DNA from: SYFT01 sp964471115
GTDB lineage: Bacteria; Acidobacteriota; Vicinamibacteria; Vicinamibacterales; SCN-69-37
DNA length: 64,000 nt
Direction: 5' to 3'
NCBI GenBank assembly: GCA_964471115.1
Contig: CAYYFE010000020.1
Coordinates: 5,194 to 69,193 of the forward strand
The notes below the pieces were generated by a model. That model saw nothing but the letters and a program-made list of their open reading frames with translations. It ran no database searches and was not told where the DNA came from. The position numbers and the translations under genes were made by a program. Shown in pieces: positions 14,911 to 23,771 of the stretch (positions within the stretch are counted from its first letter, which is position 1; each line of letters opens with the position of its first letter).

Positions 14911-16341
14911 ATGACCGGGGCCGCCCACGGGCTGCGCGACGCGATCGACATCGCGATCGTCAGCTACAACACCGACGCCTACCTGCACCGCCTGCTCATG
15001 TCACTGAGCCTGGTGCCGCGTCCCGCGATCCGTGAGATTCACGTCTGGGACAACGCGTCGGATGACGCCACCCTCGCGGTGCTGGAGGCCTTCGGGCGCG
15101 ACGACCGCCGGCTGCGCGTGTATCGATCAGCCAGCAACGTGCAGCATGGCCCGGCGCTCGACGGCCTGCTGCGGCGGCACTGCGGCGCGCCCTGGGTGCT
15201 GGTCCTCGACTCGGATACCGAGGTCATCGGCGATTTCCTGCCCCACCTGCCGATCCGTACCGAACCGCCTCCGGCCTTCGTGGGCCAGATCCATCCGCAG
15301 ATGCCGCATCTGTACGCCTACCTCGCGCACCTGCTGATCCACCGCCCCACCTACCTGACGCTGCCCCCATTTCGAGACGACGGGGCGCCCGGCGTGGATT
15401 TGTTCCGCGCCATCCAGACCCGGCAGCTGCCGTGGGCCCGGTTCCGGTGGTGCGACTTCGTTTCGCACGCGGGCCAGGCATCCCTGCGCGCGTTACACGC
15501 CCGCCACGAAACGGGTCACCCGTTGTATCGATTCGCCGCGCAACAGGTCCGGGAGGCCCCCACGCCCGCCACCCGGGCGGCCGAGGAAACGCGGCTGCGC
15601 GCCGGCATGCACGACTGGCTCGCCAGGCGTCGCACCGCGGCGGCCGCCTCCCCCAGCGCCACGGTGGAGCCCGCGGCCGCTCCGCCTCCGGCTCCGCAAA
15701 CCGAGGGCCCACCCGCGGAGCGCCACTGGCGCTCGATCCTGGCCGCGCCGACGACGATGCTGTCGCTCCGGCGCGCACGCCGGATCGGCCTGGTGCAGCG
15801 GCGCGCGGAGATTCTCCGGCTCTATCGGATCGTGCGACGCCTCCGGCCGCGCCGCGTCCTGGAGATCGGCACGGCCTACGGCGGCAGCCTGTTTCTCTGG
15901 ACCCGCGCCGCCGCGCGCGATGCGCACCTCATCAGCGTCGACCTGCCGCCCTGGGAACTGGACGATCCCTGGGAGCCACGGCGGGTCGCCCAGTTCCAGG
16001 CGTTCGCGCGCCGCCGTCAGCGCCTCGACCTGATCCGCGGCGATTCCCACGCGCCCGCCACACGGGAGGCCGTGGGCCGGGCGCTCGGATCGGCGCCCCT
16101 CGACTTCCTGTTCATCGACGGCGATCACTCGTACGACGGCGTCACCCGGGACATCGCCGACTACGGCCGTCTGGTCAGACCCGGCGGCCTGATGGCGCTG
16201 CATGACATCCATCCGCACTCGCAGGGCTGGGGCGGCGACGTGCCGCGCGTGTGGCGCAACCTCCGCGCGAACCGTCGCGGCATCGAGATCATCGCCGACC
16301 CCACCAGTGACGGATTCGGAATCGGCCTGCTGTGGATGTAG
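14911..16341 (+). CDS. bifunctional glycosyltransferase (GT2-like) / SAM methyltransferase fusion
   Basis: The 476-residue protein has two domains. Residues 8-230 resemble a GT-A glycosyltransferase: IDIAIVSYNTDAYLHRLLMSL, IHVWDNASDDATLAVLEAF and WVLVLDSDTEV with its D-x-D. An Ala/Pro-rich linker follows (about 245-275). Residues 290-476 are a class I methyltransferase of the CmcI/Methyltransf_24 type: RVLEIGTAYGGSLFLW, LISVDLPPWEL, DFLFIDGDHSYDGVTRDI and GLMALHDIHPHS. It may transfer and methylate a sugar in sequence, or act on two acceptors. It overlaps by 53 nt at its 3' end with the convergent GT2 gene. Confidence 0.85.
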   Translation: MTGAAHGLRDAIDIAIVSYNTDAYLHRLLMSLSLVPRPAIREIHVWDNASDDATLAVLEAFGRDDRRLRVYRSASNVQHGPALDGLLRRHCGAPWVLVLDSDTEVIGDFLPHLPIRTEPPPAFVGQIHPQMPHLYAYLAHLLIHRPTYLTLPPFRDDGAPGVDLFRAIQTRQLPWARFRWCDFVSHAGQASLRALHARHETGHPLYRFAAQQVREAPTPATRAAEETRLRAGMHDWLARRRTAAAASPSATVEPAAAPPPAPQTEGPPAERHWRSILAAPTTMLSLRRARRIGLVQRRAEILRLYRIVRRLRPRRVLEIGTAYGGSLFLWTRAAARDAHLISVDLPPWELDDPWEPRRVAQFQAFARRRQRLDLIRGDSHAPATREAVGRALGSAPLDFLFIDGDHSYDGVTRDIADYGRLVRPGGLMALHDIHPHSQGWGGDVPRVWRNLRANRRGIEIIADPTSDGFGIGLLWM

Positions 16342-17050
16342 CCGGCGGGTCAGACGCGAAGTGCCGGTCCTGAATCTGGCGCGTGGCCGCGGCCTCGTCA
16401 CACGTCTTGCTCCTGTTCAGGCCGTGCTCCCGCCGGTAGAGGTGCGGCCCGGGCAGGCGCGCAATCCGGTAGCCGGCCTTCATTGCTCGAATCCAGAAGT
16501 CCCAGTCTTCGAATTCCAACTGCGGATCGTAGCCGCCGAGCGCCGTCACCATGTCGCGACGGATGAAGCTGGTCTGCACGATGCCGTTGCGCCGCGCCAG
16601 GTCACGCCACGTCCGGGGCGGACGCGCCCGGCGCCTGAACGGCCGTTCACCCTCCCGCACCACGACCATGTCGGTCGTCAACACATCCACCGGGCCGTAC
16701 CGGTCGATCCAGGCTTCGCCCCGCTCGACGAAACGGGCGTCCAGCCAATCGTCCGCGTCCAGATAGATGAGCCACTCGGTGTCGACCAGGCGCACGGCCT
16801 CGTTGCGGGTGGCGGCCGGGCCCTGCGCGCGCGCGGATCGCCGGACCCGAATCGTGGGATAACGGCCTGACAGCGCTTCCAGGCGCGCCCCGGTGTCGTC
16901 GGTCGACCCGTCATCCATGATCAGTACCTGGGGCGCCACGGTCTGCTGGACGGCCGATGTCACCGCATCGTCCAGGTAGCGGCCGTAGTTGTGGGTGGTC
17001 ACCACCACCGTCGTCCGGCTACTCGGCGGCATCGAGAGACCTCCGGTCAT
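16289..17050 (-). CDS. glycosyltransferase family 2
   Basis: The 253-residue protein has the GT2 order TTVVVTTHNYGRYLDDAV, QVLIMDDGSTDDTGARLEAL, ATRNEAVRLV, WLIYLDADDWLD (D-x-D), FIRRDMVTALGGYDPQL and FEDWDFWIRAMKAGYRI (the E-D base motif). It is a cytoplasmic inverting sugar transferase. Its ATG overlaps the stop of the upstream GT4 gene (ATGA, 17047-17050), making it the last gene of a three-gene glycosyltransferase operon. The C-terminus overlaps a convergent gene by 53 nt. Confidence 0.88.
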   Translation of the reverse strand: MTGGLSMPPSSRTTVVVTTHNYGRYLDDAVTSAVQQTVAPQVLIMDDGSTDDTGARLEALSGRYPTIRVRRSARAQGPAATRNEAVRLVDTEWLIYLDADDWLDARFVERGEAWIDRYGPVDVLTTDMVVVREGERPFRRRARPPRTWRDLARRNGIVQTSFIRRDMVTALGGYDPQLEFEDWDFWIRAMKAGYRIARLPGPHLYRREHGLNRSKTCDEAAATRQIQDRHFASDPPATSTAGRFRIRHWWGRR

Positions 17051-18168
17051 GACTCCGCCGGAGCGAGCGCCCGAGGGGCGGGCGCCAGCTGGCAGAGGGC
17101 CCGTGCCAGCGGGGCCGAGACATGCGACCAGTCTCGCTGCCGCAGCCAGGTCTGCCGCTGCTGGTCGTCATGCCCGGGCGGCGTCTGCAGCGCGGTGGCG
17201 ATCGCCGCTGACAGGCGAGACACGGACGCCCGCGCGGCCACGGCGCCGAACCCGGCGGCGGCCACCAATGGGCTGTACACCGGATGCGGGTACACGACCG
17301 GCGTGACGCCGTATCCGATGGCATCCAGCACGGCCAGGCCGAAGCTCTCCGACCGGCTGGTGAACAGGAACAGATCCGCGTCGGCATGCAGCGCGGCCAG
17401 GTGGGTGTCGGCACAGTCGGGATACCACGCGACCGATCCGTCCAGACCGAGTCGGCGCGCCTGACGGATCAGCGCGTCGAAGACGGCGGGCTCCCGGCAG
17501 GAGCCCACCACCGAGAGGCGTGCGGCCATCCCCTGGCCGCGCAGTCGCGCGAGCGCCGCCAGTTGATGGTCGATCTGCTTGTGCGCGGCGAACGAACTGA
17601 CCGTGAGGATCCGGCACGGATCCGCGGCCGGTCGCGGTGGTCGGGACACGATCGGTCCGGACCATCCCACGTCCAGCTGCAGCAGTCGGTCGGGCTTCAC
17701 GCCGGCCGTCTCCGCGAGCCATCGCTGCTCCACGGGCGACTGACTGAGCACGAGATCCGCCGCTCGGTACAGCCGTCGCGCCTTTCGGTCGACGTGTCCT
17801 CGACAGTCAAGGTGGATGGCGGGCAACAGGACGAACGGCACGGCGAGTCGCCGAGCCGCGTCGGCCGCCTGCTCGGCGCACGGCGACGCGTGCGAAGTAA
17901 AGGCCAGGACGTCCGGACGCAGGCGCTCGGCCAGCGGCACGAGCCCTTCCAACTGCCAGCCACGACGGGCCGGAACCAGCGGCAGGCGATGTTCGCGCGC
18001 GGGCGCCTCCATCACCGCGCAGACGGGGCCGCCAGGCAGGCCGGAGCCTGCGGCGACGTGTACGTCGATCTGGTGGTGCGTACGCAGCGCCACGGCCAGC
18101 TCACGCGCCAGTCGCTGGCCGCCTCCATGCGACGTCAGCGGCCAGGGCACCACCAGCAGCAGTCTCAT
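17047..18168 (-). CDS. glycosyltransferase family 4 protein
   Basis: The 373-residue GT-B protein begins MRLLLVVPWPLTSHGGGQRL. It has an acceptor domain with LVLSQSPVEQRWLAETAGV and a donor domain with CRILTVSSFAAHKQIDHQLAAL, ARLSVVGSCREP, LFLFTSRSESFGLAVLDAIGYG (E-S-F-G-L-A-x-x-D) and VVYPHPVYSPLVA. It starts 7 nt after the stop of the membrane mannosyltransferase-like gene and is coupled to the GT2 gene by ATGA. Acceptor and donor are unknown. An alternative longer frame exists but adds only Arg/Trp-rich sequence. Confidence 0.87.
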   Translation of the reverse strand: MRLLLVVPWPLTSHGGGQRLARELAVALRTHHQIDVHVAAGSGLPGGPVCAVMEAPAREHRLPLVPARRGWQLEGLVPLAERLRPDVLAFTSHASPCAEQAADAARRLAVPFVLLPAIHLDCRGHVDRKARRLYRAADLVLSQSPVEQRWLAETAGVKPDRLLQLDVGWSGPIVSRPPRPAADPCRILTVSSFAAHKQIDHQLAALARLRGQGMAARLSVVGSCREPAVFDALIRQARRLGLDGSVAWYPDCADTHLAALHADADLFLFTSRSESFGLAVLDAIGYGVTPVVYPHPVYSPLVAAAGFGAVAARASVSRLSAAIATALQTPPGHDDQQRQTWLRQRDWSHVSAPLARALCQLAPAPRALAPAES

Positions 18169-18175
18169 GCCGCCC

Positions 18176-19435
18176 TCATCGACGCACCCGCACCAGCGCG
18201 GAGCGAATGGCGCCGAGGCTCGCCACGAGCACAAGGAACTGGACGTACAGGGACAGCCCTCGAAACTCGAACGGCGCCCCGCTGAGCCGCAGCAGCGGCG
18301 AGACCACCAGCGGAACGAGCGCCAGACCGCGCGTCCGGGCATCCAGCCTCTCGTCGGCCACCACGACCAGGCAGAGCATGACGGCCACGACCACGGGAAC
18401 CGCATGGTACGGCTCCAGCCAGGGGTTGAAGGGCAGCGGCGCGAGCAACAGCACCGTCCAGTCGGCGAGGGCAGCCCGCGACGGCGCCGGATCGCCGGGT
18501 TCGCGGAGCGCACGCCACCCATACCACCCCACCACCGCGGTCCAGATCACCTGCAGGGCCGTCACCCCCCACCCGACGGTCGACCCGCGGGGCCCTTCAC
18601 CCGTGAGCGCCATGACGGCTCGTCGCACGGGGACCAGCGGCGGGCCGCCGCCGTCCGTGATCAGTTGATAGGCCGCCGGGTCGGCCACGATTCGAATCTG
18701 TTCGAACCATCCGGAATACAGCTGCGCGGCGCCCGTCACTCCGAACACCGCGACGGGCGCGACGCCCCAGAGCAACGCGACGGTCGCGGCTCCAGCGACG
18801 GCCGCGCGTGTCGCCCCGCGCACGGCCAGCCACACCAGCAACAACCCACTGAAGAGTTTGAGTGACACACTCAGACCGATCAGGGTCCCGGCCAGACCGG
18901 GAGCGCGGCGGATCAACGTATAGCCGGCCAGGATGAGCCCGAGGTACACGACGTTGCTGTTCGCGTTCCGCAGGTCCCACTCGACAGCCGAGCCGGCCAG
19001 GACCAGCGCCGCGGCTCCCACCCACACCCACCGCCGGCGGACCGGCGTCGCCTCCTGGACCAGCGGCCCCCTCAGGGTGAGCACCAGTCCGGCGACGATC
19101 AGCAGGACCCAGATGCCCATGAAACCCGCCGGGGACATCGCCAGGGCGCGAAACAGCAGGACGGCCGCGGGCGGGTACGGGAACACGGCGGCCATCGTGC
19201 CGTCGGCCATCCGCGCCGGATAGTCTCCCAGCTCGACGATGAGCCGGGACCGCTCGAACAGGATCGCCGCGTCGCCCCACGGCGCCAGCGGCCACCGTTC
19301 GGCGAAGCGGACACGGAACAGGAAATACGCCACGTACCCGCCGACGAGAATCAGCGGCGCCGCCGCACTGGCCATCACCGCGTCGACCAAGGCGCGGCGG
19401 CGGCCGGCACGGCCGTCAGTCTGGGCTTCGATCAC
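18176..19435 (-). CDS. GT87 (DUF2029)-like integral-membrane glycosyltransferase
   Basis: The 419-residue protein starts at a GTG and has about ten membrane helices. A short N-terminal helix leads into an extracytoplasmic loop, RFAERWPLAPWGDAAILFER, then YPPAAVLLFRALAM, and the conserved SAVEWDLRNANSNVVYLGLIL (21 overall). LKLFSGLLLVWLAV and a C-terminal FNPWLEPYHAVPVVVAV follow. This is the GT87 pattern of polyprenyl-phosphate-sugar-dependent transferases working on the outer face of the inner membrane. It is first of the operon with the GT4 and GT2 genes and may act on the lipid-linked product. Confidence 0.8.
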   Translation of the reverse strand: MIEAQTDGRAGRRRALVDAVMASAAAPLILVGGYVAYFLFRVRFAERWPLAPWGDAAILFERSRLIVELGDYPARMADGTMAAVFPYPPAAVLLFRALAMSPAGFMGIWVLLIVAGLVLTLRGPLVQEATPVRRRWVWVGAAALVLAGSAVEWDLRNANSNVVYLGLILAGYTLIRRAPGLAGTLIGLSVSLKLFSGLLLVWLAVRGATRAAVAGAATVALLWGVAPVAVFGVTGAAQLYSGWFEQIRIVADPAAYQLITDGGGPPLVPVRRAVMALTGEGPRGSTVGWGVTALQVIWTAVVGWYGWRALREPGDPAPSRAALADWTVLLLAPLPFNPWLEPYHAVPVVVAVMLCLVVVADERLDARTRGLALVPLVVSPLLRLSGAPFEFRGLSLYVQFLVLVASLGAIRSALVRVRR

Positions 19436-19483
19436 GGCGGCTCATTCTACTCGCGGCTGGCGCGATGCGGCCGCGACGGGCGG

Positions 19484-19800
19484 CTATCGCAGCCGGAAGG
19501 TCAGCCCCGCCATCAGACGCAAATCACGAAGGTCATCGTCGGAGGTGTAGTCCACCACGGCGAGCGCCGACAGGTGCCGGCCGAGCGGGGCCGAGACGCC
19601 CCGGCCGTCCGATCGACGCGCGCGTGCGACGCCGTCACATCCACGCCGCTGCCCAGCACAGCCCCCAGCGAGGCGCCCGCGGTGACGCGCCCCGACGGGG
19701 CGTCGTCCCGGTTGTTGCGATCGACACCCGCTGCGGCCGGGTGTAGGTGCCGCCGTACCCGCGATGCTGCGGTGCTCCTTGTCGGCCTCGGTCCGCGAGC
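19484..19800 (-). pseudogene. decayed outer-membrane beta-barrel protein
   Basis: In the 365-bp gap between two genes, the minus strand carries pieces of a barrel protein in different frames. One is RGYGGTYTRPQRVSIATT upstream, another is RVTAGASLGAVLGSGVDVTA in the middle, and the last is LGRHLSALAVVDYTSDDD then LRLMAGLTFRLR before a TAG at 19484-19486. The alternating hydrophobic pattern and the terminal strand ending FRLR are typical of outer-membrane proteins. At least two frameshifts separate the pieces and no start codon joins them. The upstream limit is approximate. It is probably the remnant of a larger protein. Confidence 0.6.
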
Positions 19801-19801
19801 G

Positions 19802-21091
19802 TCACGCACGCAGTGTCGTCACGGCGGATTCAAGAATCGCGAGACCTTCGTCGAGAATCACATCAGACGCCGTGAGCGGCCAGAGCAGGCGCACGGTGTC
19901 GGCATACAGCCCACACGTCAAGACGATCAGGCCGCGATCAAGACAGGCGGCCGCCAGCGCCTTCGCGCCATCGGGATTGGGTTCGGTACCGCCGTGCGAG
20001 GTGACGATCTCGAACGCCACCATCGCGCCCAGTCCACGGACATCCCCGATCGGCAATCCAACGCGCGCGGCCTTGATCGCCTGCAGGCGCGCCAGGACAC
20101 GCGCGCCCTGAACGGCCGCACGCTCGAGGAGGCGCTCCTGCTCGAACGCCTCGAACACCCCAAGGGCGGCGGCGCATGAGACGGGGTTGCCGGCGTAGGT
20201 GCCGCCCACTCGCGCGGGTTCGATCGCATCCATGATGGCCGCGCGCCCGACCACGCCCGCCAGCGGGAAGCCTCCGGCCAGCGACTTCGCCACGGTGATC
20301 AGGTCGGGTTCGACGCCGGCGTGTTCCACCGCGAACCACCGGCCGGTCCGCCCGAACCCGCTCTGAATCTCGTCGGCGATCAGCAGGATGCCGTGCGCGT
20401 CACACCGCTGCCGCAGCGCGGCCAGCCACTCCGGCGGCGCGATGTAGAAGCCGCCCTCCCCTTGCACCGGCTCGACGATGATCGCCGCCACGCGCGACGG
20501 CTCGACCTGGCACTTGAACACCAGATCGAGCGCCGCCAGCGACTCGGCCACGGTGTGGCCGCGATGCGCCACCGGGTACGGCGCGTGCCAGATGCCCGGC
20601 GCAAAGGGACCAAACCCCGCCTTGTAGGGCACCACCTTGCCCGTCAGCGCCATCGCCAGATTCGTGCGCCCGTGAAAGGCGCCGTGAAACGCGAGGATGT
20701 CGGACCGGCCGGTGTACGCCCGCGCGTACTTCACGGCGTTCTCCACCGCCTCGGCGCCGGTCGTGACCAGCAGCGACTTCTTCGCGCCCGCGATGGGCGC
20801 GATGGCATTGAGCCGCTCACACACTTCGATGTACGGCGCGTACGGCACGACCACGGCGCAGGTATGGGTGAAGGCCTCGAGCTGCGCCCGCACACGCGCC
20901 ATCACACGCGGATGCCGATGGCCGGTGTTGAGCACGGCGATGCCGCCGGCAAAGTCGATGAACCGCCGTCCTTCCACGTCCCACAGTTCGGTGTTCTCGG
21001 CCCGCGCGGCGACGATGGCCGCGCCGGGAAACAGGCCCCGCGAGACCGCCGCCTCGCGCCTCGCCAGCCAGTGTGCGTTGTCTGCCGTCAT
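19802..21091 (-). CDS. gabT: class-III PLP aminotransferase, 4-aminobutyrate aminotransferase-like
   Basis: The 429-residue protein matches GABA aminotransferases along its length: RRFIDFAGGIAVLNTGHRHP, LLVTTGAEAVENAVKYARAYTG (22 overall), FHGAFHGRTNLAMALTGK, IIVEPVQGEGGFYIAP, LIADEIQSGFGRTGRWFAVE and the PLP lysine in ITVAKSLAGGFPLAGVVG. It converts an omega-amino acid and 2-oxoglutarate to the semialdehyde and glutamate. A GGAGGCG Shine-Dalgarno precedes the ATG at 21091. It lies directly beside the PKS/NRPS locus, so a role in precursor supply is possible, but a housekeeping role is equally likely. Confidence 0.88.
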   Translation of the reverse strand: MTADNAHWLARREAAVSRGLFPGAAIVAARAENTELWDVEGRRFIDFAGGIAVLNTGHRHPRVMARVRAQLEAFTHTCAVVVPYAPYIEVCERLNAIAPIAGAKKSLLVTTGAEAVENAVKYARAYTGRSDILAFHGAFHGRTNLAMALTGKVVPYKAGFGPFAPGIWHAPYPVAHRGHTVAESLAALDLVFKCQVEPSRVAAIIVEPVQGEGGFYIAPPEWLAALRQRCDAHGILLIADEIQSGFGRTGRWFAVEHAGVEPDLITVAKSLAGGFPLAGVVGRAAIMDAIEPARVGGTYAGNPVSCAAALGVFEAFEQERLLERAAVQGARVLARLQAIKAARVGLPIGDVRGLGAMVAFEIVTSHGGTEPNPDGAKALAAACLDRGLIVLTCGLYADTVRLLWPLTASDVILDEGLAILESAVTTLRA

Positions 21092-21138
21092 GGTTCGCCT
21101 CCGCTTCTGCCGACTCCCGCCGCCCTCGGATTCCCGGC

Positions 21139-21144
21139 TACAAT
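21139..21144 (+). promoter_or_regulatory. -10 hexamer TACAAT before the B12-radical SAM gene
   Basis: TACAAT ends 9 nt before ATG 21154 with no Shine-Dalgarno between. It lies in the 62-bp divergent gap with the aminotransferase gene. Confidence 0.45.
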
Positions 21145-21153
21145 GCCGCCACA

Positions 21154-22770
21154 ATGCGCATGCTGCTGCTGGCCGGGTTTGGCCCATACGAAATGGGCAG
21201 CAAAGCCCTTGATGGCACCCTCTTCGCGCCCGCCACCACCCCACACCTGCAGGACTCGTATCGACGGCTGGCCGGGCGCCCGGTCGATCTCGGACAGTTA
21301 TGGTACCGCGGTTACCGCTCCGCACACGACCACACGCCCGAGTGGCGGCCGCTGCTGCGGCCCTACCGCGGCAGCGTGCCGCACCTGTCGCTGCAGACCG
21401 TCCGCGCGATCCTCGAGACCACCGACGTCGAACTGGAAGTCTTCGACCTCGACGATCTGTGGCTCGGCAAGTCGCCGCGCGGCTCGGACTTCGATGTCGT
21501 CGGCCTGTCGACGACGTTCATCTGCGACGCGTACACGCTGGGCCGGACGATTCAGTGGATCGCGGCGCGGTTTCCCGAGGCGACGCTGGTGCTGGGGGGC
21601 CAGTACAGCAACCTCAAGTACGCCTCGATCCTGGCCGCGCACCCGGAGGTCGACTACGTCGTCCGCGGTGACGCCGAACTGGTGTTGCCCCGGCTGCTGG
21701 CCGCCCTCGAGCGGGGCCTCAGTGTCGACGACATTCCGAACCTGGCGGCCCGTGATGGGCAGGGGCGGCCGGTGGCGACGCCGATCGAGTACATCGACTT
21801 CGATGCGCACCCCGCGCCGATCTTCCAGGGCCCGCAGGACATCGTGCCGTACGAATCGATGCGCGGCTGCCCGTTCTCGTGCAAGTTCTGTTCGTTTCCC
21901 GCGGCCTCGCCCAAGTGGCGGCACAAGTCGGCGGCGCACATCTGCCGCGACTGGCGCCACTACGCCGACGCCAACGGCGCGACGCTGGTGCGCGCCATGG
22001 ATTCCACCTTCACGGTGCCGCGCACGCGCTTCCGCGAACTGCTCGCGATGCTGCCCGATCTCGGCATCGCCTGGGAAGCCTACAGCCGGGCCAACTGCAT
22101 CGACACGCCGGCGCTGGTCGAGGGACTCGAGGCCGCGCACTGCCAGGGGCTGCGCATCGGCTTCGAGTCGATGAACGACGGCGTGCTGAAGGCGATGGAC
22201 AAGAAGGTCACGGCGGCCGAAAACGTCCGCGCGGGCGATCTGCTCGCCGGGTCGCAGGTCGACCTCAAGGCCTCGTTCATCGTCGGCTACCCGGGCGAAT
22301 CACTGCCCGCCTACGAAGACACGCACCGCTATCTCATCGAACGCTTCCGCGGCAAATACATCATGAGCGTCTTCACGCTCACCGACGAAACGATGCCCGT
22401 GCTCGAGGACCTGCCCCGTTTCCAGCTCGAGTACAGCAGCCCGGTCACCTGGAAACATGTGGGCATGGACTCCGAGACGGCGGGCGCGCTGCGCGAACGG
22501 ACGATGCGCGAGGTGCGCTGGCAGAGCGAACACGCCGTGCTGCACCTGTGGCAGAACGCCTACAGCCGGCCGCTGGTGCCGGAGTTCGACCTCGCGCGGA
22601 ACGAACGGGTCGAAAAACTCGTGGAGCGCCTGGCCTTCGCGGTCAAGGATCTCGGCGAAGGCGCCGCGGCCGCCGATCAATGCCAGCAGCTGCTGGCCAA
22701 TCTGGACGACATGGGCATCGTGATGCGCGAGGCCCCGATGCCCGATTACGCCGGTGCGCCGGTGGCGTGA
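21154..22770 (+). CDS. B12-binding-domain radical SAM enzyme
   Basis: The 538-residue protein has an N-terminal Rossmann-like cobalamin-binding domain (LLLAGFGPYEMGSKALDGTLF, FDVVGLSTTFICDAYTLG, ATLVLGGQYSNLKYASI, VDYVVRGDAELVLPRLL). A radical SAM domain with C239-x3-C243-x2-C246 (GCPFSCKFCSFPAASPKWR) follows, then GIAWEAYSRAN, LRIGFESMND and SFIVGYPGESLPAYEDT. The C-terminal domain is helical. Family members perform C-methylations, ring formations and other radical steps on natural products. It is about half identical by eye to the gene at 57827-59380. Located at the edge of the PKS/NRPS operon, it probably tailors that product. Confidence 0.87.
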   Translation: MRMLLLAGFGPYEMGSKALDGTLFAPATTPHLQDSYRRLAGRPVDLGQLWYRGYRSAHDHTPEWRPLLRPYRGSVPHLSLQTVRAILETTDVELEVFDLDDLWLGKSPRGSDFDVVGLSTTFICDAYTLGRTIQWIAARFPEATLVLGGQYSNLKYASILAAHPEVDYVVRGDAELVLPRLLAALERGLSVDDIPNLAARDGQGRPVATPIEYIDFDAHPAPIFQGPQDIVPYESMRGCPFSCKFCSFPAASPKWRHKSAAHICRDWRHYADANGATLVRAMDSTFTVPRTRFRELLAMLPDLGIAWEAYSRANCIDTPALVEGLEAAHCQGLRIGFESMNDGVLKAMDKKVTAAENVRAGDLLAGSQVDLKASFIVGYPGESLPAYEDTHRYLIERFRGKYIMSVFTLTDETMPVLEDLPRFQLEYSSPVTWKHVGMDSETAGALRERTMREVRWQSEHAVLHLWQNAYSRPLVPEFDLARNERVEKLVERLAFAVKDLGEGAAAADQCQQLLANLDDMGIVMREAPMPDYAGAPVA

Positions 22771-23771
22771 GCCCCGGCGGCCAACGCCGCCTCGATGACG
22801 GTGTGCCCCGACGGCAACGCCTCCACGCCGGTCACGAGGAAGCCAGCCTGCGTGGCCAGCGCCGACAGCGCGTCGGCGCTTCTCGGCGTGGCCCCGGGTT
22901 CACAAATCACGAGTTGCAGCAGATCGTCGAGCGCGCGATACAGACCGGACATGCCGCCTCCGATGACCGGCTCGATGATCAGCAGCCGCCCGTCCGCGAC
23001 GCCCGCAAGCGCGGTGGCAATCGAGCGGAGGATGGCCACGGCGCGTTCATCGCCCCAGTTGTGCAGCACGTTCTTGAGCAGGTAGAGGTCCGCCCCCGCG
23101 GGTACGGCCTCGAAGAAGTCGCCGGGGCAGTACGTCAGACGGCCGCGCAAATCGGCATCGAGATCGCGTTGCGCGCGCGCGCAGACCGCCGGCCGATCGA
23201 CACACTGACCGCGCAGGTGCGGCACGGCGCGCAGCAGCCCGCGCACGACCGTCCCGCGGCCGCCGCCCACGTCCACCACGGTCGAGACGCGGGAAAAGTC
23301 GCGGTGCGCCGCGAGCACGCCGCCGAGCGGGCGGGCCAGGTCCTCCATGGCGCGGTCGTAGACGTCGGCCGCCTCGGGCGTGTGCGCCAGGTAGTCGTAC
23401 AACGACTCGCCCAGCACCGGACGGGCCGCGGGTTCTCCGGTCGCCACGGTGTGGCGCATCGCGTGGAACAGGCGCTGGTAATCGCCGGCCGCCAGCATGC
23501 ACCAGGCGCGCACGGACCGCGGATGATCCGCGCGCAGCGTCTCGGACTCGGGCGTGTTGGCAAATGCGCCGTCGGGTGTTTCGGCGAACAGGCCGACCGC
23601 CGTCAGGACCCGCATCACACCGGCCAGCGGCGCCGCCTGCATCCCCGTCGCGCGCGCGAGATCGTCGGCCGACCGCGGCCCCTCGGCCAGCAGATCGGCG
23701 ATGCCCAGTGAGGCCGCCAGCCCGACGGCCGACGCCACCCATCCGCCACACGCCAGGTACGCCGCCTTCAT
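22746..23771 (-). CDS. SAM-dependent O-methyltransferase (acetylserotonin/hydroxyneurosporene type)
   Basis: The 341-residue protein has an N-terminal winged-helix dimerisation region (SAVGLAASLGIADLLAEGP, SADDLARATG, MRVLTAVGLFAETPDGAF). The methyltransferase core follows: VVDVGGGRGTVVRGLL, LTYCPGDFFEAVPAGADLYLL and KNVLHNWGDERAVAIL with the catalytic His in VLHNW, then LLIIEPVI. It methylates a hydroxyl of a small-molecule product. Its ATG directly abuts the TAG of the PKS/NRPS gene, so it is translated in the same operon and likely acts on the synthetase product. The 3' end overlaps the convergent radical SAM gene by 25 nt. Confidence 0.88.
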   Translation of the reverse strand: MKAAYLACGGWVASAVGLAASLGIADLLAEGPRSADDLARATGMQAAPLAGVMRVLTAVGLFAETPDGAFANTPESETLRADHPRSVRAWCMLAAGDYQRLFHAMRHTVATGEPAARPVLGESLYDYLAHTPEAADVYDRAMEDLARPLGGVLAAHRDFSRVSTVVDVGGGRGTVVRGLLRAVPHLRGQCVDRPAVCARAQRDLDADLRGRLTYCPGDFFEAVPAGADLYLLKNVLHNWGDERAVAILRSIATALAGVADGRLLIIEPVIGGGMSGLYRALDDLLQLVICEPGATPRSADALSALATQAGFLVTGVEALPSGHTVIEAALAAGAHATGAPA

